Part shown: one piece after another, positions 1 to 4,420 of the stretch | Layout of the letters: each line of letters opens with the position of its first letter | Numbering within the stretch: the stretch's first letter is position 1 | NCBI GenBank assembly: GCA_024225895.1 | Contig: JAAEMC010001151.1 | Location: 1-6,124 of the forward strand | Source of the DNA: Desulfobacteraceae bacterium | GTDB lineage: Bacteria; Desulfobacterota; Desulfobacteria; Desulfobacterales; Desulfobacteraceae | Length of the DNA stretch: 6,124 bases | Reading direction: 5' to 3' | The notes under the pieces: model-generated | Seen by the model: the letters and a program-made list of their open reading frames with translations, nothing else | Told to the model about the DNA's origin: nothing | The model's database searches: none | Position numbers and translations under genes: made by a program

Positions 1-876
1 ATTGATATTCTGATTTCGCTTTTAAAATCGAATTATAAACTTGTGGCTGCCCGGACCGGTATTCAAGGCCTTAAGCTGGCGAAAAAGAATATGCCGGACT
101 TGATCCTGCTGGATATCGTTATGCCTGAAATGGATGGATATGAAGTTTGCAAACAATTAAAATCCAATGACGCCACAAAAAATATACCCATCATCTTTAT
201 AACAGCTCTTTCAGAAGCAATGGATGAGGCAAAAGGATTTCGCCTGGGCGCTGTGGACTATATTACAAAACCCTTTACACCCGTTACAGTCAAGGCCAGG
301 GTAAAGACCCATATCAACCTGAAAGTCAGGACCGATATGTTAGAAGAGCTGGCATCAATTGACGGACTGACCGGAATAAACAACAGAAGACGATTTGATG
401 AAATGCTGGAAAAAGAGTGGAACAGGGGTATCCGAGATCAATCTTTTTTATCCCTGGTTATTGCAGATATTGATTATTTTAAAAGATATAACGACAACTA
501 CGGCCATGCCAGTGGGGATGAATGCCTGCGCATCGTTGCCGACTGTCTGAACCGGAGTATTGTCAGAAGTGCCGATACCCTCTGCCGGTATGGGGGCGAG
601 GAATTCGGGATCATACTTCCGGGAACAGATATCCAAGGCGGGTTGGAAGTTGCCCAAAAATTGAGAGATAATATTTTTTTGTTGAATATTCCCCATGAAT
701 TTTCCAAAATTTCGGACCGGATCACAATCAGTCTGGGTGTAGCTTCACTAAAACCGGAAAAGCATATGTATCACCCTAATGATCTTCTGGAAGCTGCTGA
801 TCAAATGCTCTATCAATCCAAAAATAATGGACGGAACCAAATATCAGGATCAGAGTTTAAAAAACATAATCGCTAA
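1..876 (+). CDS. REC-GGDEF response regulator, diguanylate cyclase (5' partial)
   Basis: This is a PleD-like response regulator expected to convert two GTP to cyclic di-GMP in the cytoplasm when its receiver is phosphorylated by a histidine kinase. The frame is open to base 1, giving 291 visible residues. The first 14 (IDILISLLKSNYKL) continue a receiver fold, so the GTG at 43 is an internal Val codon and the start is off-window, along with the N-terminal acidic pocket. Receiver landmarks, in visible numbering, are the phospho-acceptor Asp38 (LILLDIVMPEMDG, codon 112-114), the switch Thr67 (FITA) and Lys90 (ITKPF). The GGDEF domain spans about residues 120-280. It has the metal/substrate motif DIDYFKRYND, then YGHASGDE, and the active-site signature GGEEF at 592-606. 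An RxxD inhibitory site (RSAD, 565-576) lies exactly five residues before GGEEF, so both catalysis and product inhibition look intact. Family assignment is near certain. The kinase partner is not visible. Confidence 0.96.
   Translation: MDILISLLKSNYKLVAARTGIQGLKLAKKNMPDLILLDIVMPEMDGYEVCKQLKSNDATKNIPIIFITALSEAMDEAKGFRLGAVDYITKPFTPVTVKARVKTHINLKVRTDMLEELASIDGLTGINNRRRFDEMLEKEWNRGIRDQSFLSLVIADIDYFKRYNDNYGHASGDECLRIVADCLNRSIVRSADTLCRYGGEEFGIILPGTDIQGGLEVAQKLRDNIFLLNIPHEFSKISDRITISLGVASLKPEKHMYHPNDLLEAADQMLYQSKNNGRNQISGSEFKKHNR
565..606 (+). other. Cyclic di-GMP I-site (RxxD) and GGEEF active site
   Basis: Within the diguanylate cyclase, the sequence RSADTLCRYGGEEF carries the allosteric product-inhibition site RxxD followed after five residues by the catalytic GGEEF loop. 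This is the spacing seen in active, feedback-inhibited cyclases. It argues against a degenerate GGDEF domain acting only as a c-di-GMP or GTP sensor. Confidence 0.9.
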
Positions 877-989
877 ATTGTACCCCTTGCATACTACTAA
901 AAATCAACTTATCTGTCTTCAAATTCGAAGGGTTAAGTAAAAGGGCATGAGATGTCTCAATTCTGTTGAAACGGAATATATTTATGACA

Positions 990-1007
990 TTTGGTGTAAC
1001 CACCAAA
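990..1007. repeat. 7-bp perfect hairpin or operator-like inverted repeat
   Basis: The arms TTTGGTG (990-996) and CACCAAA (1001-1007) are perfect inverted repeats around a TAAC loop. No T-run follows on either strand, so this is not a convincing intrinsic terminator. It lies about 90 bases upstream of the membrane protein gene and just upstream of its proposed promoter, which fits a regulator-binding site or a 3' end structure of the cyclase mRNA. The inverted repeat is seen; its role is inference. Confidence 0.4.
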
Positions 1008-1026
1008 GAAACGTCTTCTTTAACAT

Positions 1027-1055
1027 TTGGATAAAGATATTAATGATGCTATAAA
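1027..1055 (+). promoter_or_regulatory. Possible sigma-70 promoter for the membrane protein gene
   Basis: A good -10 box, TATAAA (1050-1055), is preceded after 17 bases by TTGGAT (1027-1032), which keeps only the TTG of the -35 consensus. Transcription would begin near 1062, about 35 bases before the ATG at 1097. The surrounding DNA is AT-rich, so a chance match is quite possible. Confidence 0.3.
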
Positions 1056-1096
1056 TACAAAGAAACATACCCAAGGCATGTGAAAGTGACAAATCA

Positions 1097-1711
1097 ATGA
1101 TCGTAAAATACATTGAAACCAAAATTTCCAGCGTTACCAAAAAGTTAGGCTTTAGCACCAACTCAGCTGCAAAATTATATATCCGCAGGTTTATTGATGC
1201 TGTTTTTACAACCATAGTCCTTTTATTCTTTGCAATTATAGCCTTTTACATTTTTCTGCAGGGATGCAAAATGATGTGGGAAGTTTATCAGCTTACTACA
1301 GTGGGAAAGTACTATACAAGATACAACCCCCAAATTGCCGCGATGATCAATGAGCTGCTTTATGGTGAACTTTTTTTTCTATCCATTTATTATGTTGTAC
1401 TTACATTCCTTACCTGCCTGATCATCTGTACTATATTGCAGGTATTCAGTATTACCCGGTTTTTTTATGAGCCCATGGGTATGTTCAGAAAAACGCTCTT
1501 TTTTGGTATTCCTATTGCGTATCTTATTGCCTTGATGAATACCCCGGCATATGATCTGGTATCCATTAACCAATATTTTTGTATTGCAATTTTCCCTACC
1601 TTAATGATTTTTCATCATTGTTTTACTAATACCACCCGCTTTATCCCGGAAATTAAAGATTTATTTCTCTTTATCAAAAAACAGTTTTTAACCAAGGATG
1701 AAGAAATCTAA
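1097..1711 (+). CDS. Multi-pass membrane protein of unknown function
   Basis: I do not recognise this 204-residue protein. It has a basic, amphipathic N-terminus (residues 1-31, rich in Lys and Arg) with no cleavable signal peptide. Four likely membrane segments follow, at about residues 33-55, 92-118, 133-148 and 158-176, with a loop of about 35 residues rich in Tyr between the first two. It ends in a charged tail (KKQFLTKDEEI). The even number of segments and positive-inside residues suggest both ends are cytoplasmic. The ATG at 1097 is the only ATG, GTG or TTG start in frame after the stop at 1052; its ribosome site is poor (GAAAG at 1082-1086). It is more AT-rich than its neighbours. It sits 220 bases after the cyclase gene on the same strand, so it may be independent or loosely co-transcribed. 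That it is a real gene is likely from its length and hydrophobic pattern; its function is unknown. Confidence 0.75.
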   Translation: MIVKYIETKISSVTKKLGFSTNSAAKLYIRRFIDAVFTTIVLLFFAIIAFYIFLQGCKMMWEVYQLTTVGKYYTRYNPQIAAMINELLYGELFFLSIYYVVLTFLTCLIICTILQVFSITRFFYEPMGMFRKTLFFGIPIAYLIALMNTPAYDLVSINQYFCIAIFPTLMIFHHCFTNTTRFIPEIKDLFLFIKKQFLTKDEEI

Positions 1712-1712
1712 C

Positions 1713-1766
1713 ATGACCGACACCCACCATAAAAGTGCCTTTATTTTAGGATTTTTCATTTTTTAA
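1713..1766 (+). other. 17-codon hydrophobic reading frame, possible gene remnant
   Basis: An ATG one base after the TAA of the membrane protein gene opens a 17-codon frame, MTDTHHKSAFILGFFIF, ending in TAA. Its pattern of a short polar start followed by AFILGFFIF resembles the N-terminal membrane anchor of exported proteins such as SIMPL-domain (DUF541) proteins, but it stops before a full membrane span. The nearest Shine-Dalgarno-like AAGGA is at 1694-1698, rather far away. It could be a decayed gene start, a tiny coupled peptide or chance. The resemblance is from memory and unproven. Confidence 0.2.
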
Positions 1767-1800
1767 AAGAAAGCCAGACAAGGGCAGTTCTCAATTAAAA

Positions 1801-1840
1801 ACCGGGACAAGAACAATCATCACGTGAAAGTTGTCCGGGT
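1801..1840. repeat. Imperfect inverted repeat in the convergent gap
   Basis: The arms ACCGGGACAA (1801-1810) and TTGTCCGGGT (1831-1840) pair at nine of ten positions around a 20-base loop. There is no T-run after the second arm, so it is not a classical terminator, though it could contribute to stopping plus-strand transcripts between the converging genes or be a relic of a small mobile repeat. Confidence 0.35.
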
Positions 1841-1872
1841 GGTCTCAACGGTGGAATACTATCTTTCAGATT

Positions 1873-1903
1873 AAAAAGGGCAGGCACACAAGGCGGCCTG
1901 CCC
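1873..1903 (-). terminator. Intrinsic terminator of the GAF-protein gene
   Basis: Read on the minus strand, the perfect 8-bp GC-rich stem GGGCAGGC / GCCTGCCC (1896-1903 with 1878-1885) encloses a 10-base loop and is followed at once by TTTTT (1877-1873). It starts 29 bases after the TAA of the GAF-protein gene. On the plus strand the stem is followed by CTACACAA, so the signal is directional. The flanking text (GTAGGGGCAGGCC on the minus strand) resembles short palindromic repeats scattered through many environmental genomes, so it may be a repeat recruited as a terminator. Confidence 0.8.
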
Positions 1904-1932
1904 CTACACAATTAATTCCCAAAAAGCTATGG

Positions 1933-4281
1933 TTATCCGGCCCGCATTTCAATTATATTGGCGCCTTCCATGGCTTCAAGATCTACCCCGACGCGCAGTG
2001 CTTTGAGTCCCCGGACTTCCGGCAGGTCATCAAGATTTAAAAATTCCAGATCATCATGCAATTTTCCCTGGGCCATTAAGAAATCAACATGCCTCTGAAT
2101 TTCCTTTCCTTCCATGGGGTTGGAATAAACCACGGCGATCCTGCCCGGCTGGGTGAGGCGTTCACCCGTGCCTTTAATCAATGCCTTATCCAGTCGTGAT
2201 TTAATAATTTCATGGCGGACATCATAGGCACCGTCCACATCAAATCGTTTTTCATCGAACCGGAACCGGATGGACAAAGGGGTATGGTTAACCAGCATCA
2301 AGTGACATGTATCCAAGGGCACCTTAAGCGACCGCTTGACTTTTGCTGTATGCCAAGCCATCCCGCAGGCCAGCATGAGCTGCCATAAGGTTAAGTTTTT
2401 AATGTGAAAGGGGGCCAGTTCTCCAGACTCATTCATGGATGCGCCCACATACATCATGTAATCCACTCCGTCTGTCTGGCGTTTCTCAAAATAATGAGGA
2501 AAGGATTCCTGGGCCTTGGCATCTTCTTGGTCAAGGTAACTGGAGAGAGCATTGTTGAGCTTGGACACACTTTCTTCATAGTCCCTGCGTTTTTCATATA
2601 CAATGCCGGCTACAGGGTCTATGGCATTTCTATAGGCTTCTACCGCTTTGACGACCCCTGATCCTAACCCCATGAGGTCGCCAAATGTCGGTGAAACCTC
2701 ATTGTTTAAAAATGTAAATATGCCTGTTTCATCCCCGGAATTGATACCGGCTGAGATATCCTCAATCCGTTTTTCAATTCTATACTTATATTCTTCCAAT
2801 AGGGGCCACGGCCTCTGTTCAGAGCCTATCTGCATAACATCATAAGCAAGAGTAAGCTGCTTGGTCAGATCTTTTTGAATGCCCTGGTTCCTGGCATAGG
2901 ATGATCCCCGGATGTCTGATTGGCCGTAAAAAGGAACCACATCTTTGAAGATAATGGGCTCTATTTCAGAAGATATACCAGAATGCCGCTTCTCCATATG
3001 ATTCATGGCTGCTTTTTCAAACCGCCATTCCACTGACGGGTGGACCGCTGTACATTTTTCTTTAATAATAGCCTGAACCGATTTGGCCAGTTCATCAACC
3101 CCTCTTTTCAATGCCACAGAAAAGATGGGCGTTATCTGTTCTAATAATAAGGTTTCAATGGAACCCAATGCATTGGGCTTTTTACTAAAAATTTCCAGAA
3201 TACCAATGGGTTCTCCTTGATAGATTAACGGTGAGATCAGTATGGACCGGAGACCAAAGGCTACTGCATGTTCTTCTACAGGAATCAGATTCTTTTTTTC
3301 TTTTAGGTCAGGAATTCTAATTATGGATCCTTTTTCAATTGCTTTGGTCCAAATCGAGCCCTCAAGGTCTTTTTTGGCAACATGCTGCGAATTGGCAAAC
3401 AAACAGTTGATATTATGCTCACAATCACTTTTGACGATCAAAACTTTGTCGCCCTGGCTTGCCCCAATACCGATTTTAAGATCCGGCCGTCTGAACAGGA
3501 TCTTCATCCGGTCTTCCAACCGCTTTATCCCGTCTGAAGAAAATATGGAATGCTGGTCGATCAAATCCTTTTCAAGGGAAGATATTACCTCGGGCTCTGT
3601 CACATCCATGGCTCTTGCGATTGTAAATCCGGAAAATTGAAATTTTTCCACATCAATATATTTTTCAAGTACATTGATATCAGTAATATTATCGAGTATA
3701 TGAACCCTGTCTTTTTTAGTCAATTTTCTGGGGGATTTGAGGCCAACCACATCAACAAACTGGAAATCAGGCAAAATTCTGAAATACCGCATCAATCCGG
3801 TGTTGGCATCTTCGACCTCCCGAACAATAGGGGTATCGATCCCCTTTTTGATACCGTAAATTTTATCCAGAATCATAAAATAGGCGCGCAATACCCGACC
3901 ATCAGTTGAAATGGTCTGTTCCTGCCTGAGCTTTCCCTTTAAAAATCTATTATCTTTAATAAAAAGTTCCTGGAACCTCGGGGTAGCATAAAAGGGTTCC
4001 ATTGTATATGGCATTAGCGCCCCGGCAATCTCTGTATGGAATGAGGCCGGGGGCAGGACGGCGCTCATCAGGGGTGTAAGGATATCATAGTGGTCTTGTA
4101 GAATACTGATATCTTCAATATCGCCATGTAGTTCGGGAATATCATCAATTTTTTCTTTGAGTTCCTTAAACATGGAAGCCATATGAGAGCATTCAGGCAC
4201 CAAGCTTGTCTCCCAAAACCGAAGGAGTGGCTCAAGGCTTGCCACGGATTTGAACTGATATTCTTCAAAATTTTTAGCCAT
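1933..4281 (-). CDS. GAF-domain protein of uncharacterised signalling family
   Basis: This is a complete 782-residue soluble protein with no signal peptide or membrane segment. Residues 1-245 form an N-terminal region with no domain I can name. A GAF small-molecule-binding domain follows at about 250-395, ending in the typical strand pattern ILISPLIYQGEPIGILEIFS. The rest is a large segment with two striking blocks: FYGQSDIRGSSYARNQGI near 451-468, and PLSIRFRFDEKRFDVDG near 668-684 leading to KGTGERLTQPG near 703-713. I recall these blocks from large 'GAF domain-containing proteins' of Bacteroidota and Desulfobacterota, all without assigned function. The start is fixed by AAGGAGG six bases upstream (4288-4294). 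Its own promoter and terminator frame it as a transcription unit, although it lies 139 bases after the ATP-grasp gene on the same strand and may also be read from there. The ligand of the GAF domain and any enzymatic activity are unknown. I see no kinase, cyclase or HD-type catalytic signature. Confidence 0.9.
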   Translation of the reverse strand: MAKNFEEYQFKSVASLEPLLRFWETSLVPECSHMASMFKELKEKIDDIPELHGDIEDISILQDHYDILTPLMSAVLPPASFHTEIAGALMPYTMEPFYATPRFQELFIKDNRFLKGKLRQEQTISTDGRVLRAYFMILDKIYGIKKGIDTPIVREVEDANTGLMRYFRILPDFQFVDVVGLKSPRKLTKKDRVHILDNITDINVLEKYIDVEKFQFSGFTIARAMDVTEPEVISSLEKDLIDQHSIFSSDGIKRLEDRMKILFRRPDLKIGIGASQGDKVLIVKSDCEHNINCLFANSQHVAKKDLEGSIWTKAIEKGSIIRIPDLKEKKNLIPVEEHAVAFGLRSILISPLIYQGEPIGILEIFSKKPNALGSIETLLLEQITPIFSVALKRGVDELAKSVQAIIKEKCTAVHPSVEWRFEKAAMNHMEKRHSGISSEIEPIIFKDVVPFYGQSDIRGSSYARNQGIQKDLTKQLTLAYDVMQIGSEQRPWPLLEEYKYRIEKRIEDISAGINSGDETGIFTFLNNEVSPTFGDLMGLGSGVVKAVEAYRNAIDPVAGIVYEKRRDYEESVSKLNNALSSYLDQEDAKAQESFPHYFEKRQTDGVDYMMYVGASMNESGELAPFHIKNLTLWQLMLACGMAWHTAKVKRSLKVPLDTCHLMLVNHTPLSIRFRFDEKRFDVDGAYDVRHEIIKSRLDKALIKGTGERLTQPGRIAVVYSNPMEGKEIQRHVDFLMAQGKLHDDLEFLNLDDLPEVRGLKALRVGVDLEAMEGANIIEMRAG
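3097..3534 (-). other. GAF domain within the 782-residue protein
   Basis: Residues about 250-395 follow the GAF plan: a helical lead (GIKRLEDRMKILFRR), then strands around KIGIGASQGDKVLIV, a middle part with a conserved-looking IIRIPDL segment, and a final pair of strands with LRSILISPLI and GEPIGILEIFS before a closing helix. GAF domains bind cyclic nucleotides, tetrapyrroles, small aromatics or metals. The segment SDCEHNINC (Cys287, His289, Cys293) with His300 is a possible metal or redox site, but it lacks the spacing of a known class. Confidence 0.75.
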
Positions 4282-4287
4282 AACTTG

Positions 4288-4294
4288 CCTCCTT
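4288..4294 (-). promoter_or_regulatory. Strong Shine-Dalgarno fixing the GAF-protein start
   Basis: AAGGAGG on the minus strand lies six bases before the ATG at 4281-4279. This is near-perfect in match and spacing and decides the start codon. Confidence 0.9.
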
Positions 4295-4308
4295 TTATTA
4301 TTCTTAAG

Positions 4309-4336
4309 ACTATAAGCACCTGAAAAATAAAGTCAA
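4309..4336 (-). promoter_or_regulatory. Sigma-70-type promoter of the GAF-protein gene
   Basis: On the minus strand, TTGACT (4336-4331) and TATAGT (4314-4309) are separated by 16 bases, each matching consensus at five of six positions. Transcription would start near 4302, just ahead of the Shine-Dalgarno, giving a short leader of about 20 bases. This suggests the GAF gene can be expressed independently of the ATP-grasp gene upstream. Confidence 0.55.
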
Positions 4337-4342
4337 TATATA

Positions 4343-4360
4343 AAGTTCGAAAGTTATCGA
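4343..4360. repeat. Short tandem repeat just upstream of the promoter
   Basis: On the plus strand AAGTTCGA (4343-4350) is followed directly by AAGTTATCGA (4351-4360), a tandem repeat differing by an AT insertion, with a TTCGAA palindrome at the junction (4346-4351). It ends seven bases from the -35 box of the GAF-gene promoter, where an activator would bind. The role is inference. Confidence 0.3.
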
Positions 4361-4370
4361 AATTATAAAA

Positions 4371-4383
4371 TGTTACTATAACA
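4371..4383. repeat. Small perfect inverted repeat TGTTA-CTA-TAACA
   Basis: Five-base arms flank a three-base centre between the two minus-strand genes. On the minus strand it is followed by TTTTATAATTT, so it could be a very weak terminator for the ATP-grasp gene ending at 4421, or an operator. The AT-only arms (apart from one G/C pair each) make it thermodynamically feeble. Confidence 0.25.
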
Positions 4384-4420
4384 CACTGTATTTATGTATA
4401 ATTAAAATTGTAAAACTTTG

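Noticed and set aside
43..45. GTG as the start of the response regulator
   Set aside because: The frame is open to base 1 and the upstream residues IDILISLLKSNYKL continue a receiver domain; the GTG encodes a Val in the second strand. The true start is outside the window.
448..725. Minus-strand frames opposite the GGDEF domain
   Set aside because: They lie entirely opposite a clear GGDEF coding region and show no domain or ribosome site.
948..959. TGAGA-TG-TCTCA palindrome as a terminator of the cyclase gene
   Set aside because: The arms are only five bases with a two-base centre, too tight for a hairpin, and there is no T-run. A chance palindrome is as likely.
982..1215. Minus-strand 77-codon frame across the start of the membrane protein gene
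   Set aside because: It overlaps the membrane protein gene and its hydrophobic stretches mirror AT-rich DNA; no start signal supports it.
3242..3909. Plus-strand frames of 132 and 119 codons opposite the GAF protein
   Set aside because: They are antisense to a coherent domain-bearing protein, have low-complexity Ser/Ile/Phe composition and no ribosome site.
4068..4319. Minus-strand 83-codon frame overlapping the GAF-protein start
   Set aside because: It overlaps the well-supported GAF gene in another frame; the AAGGAGG site serves the 4281 ATG and the peptide has no recognisable features.
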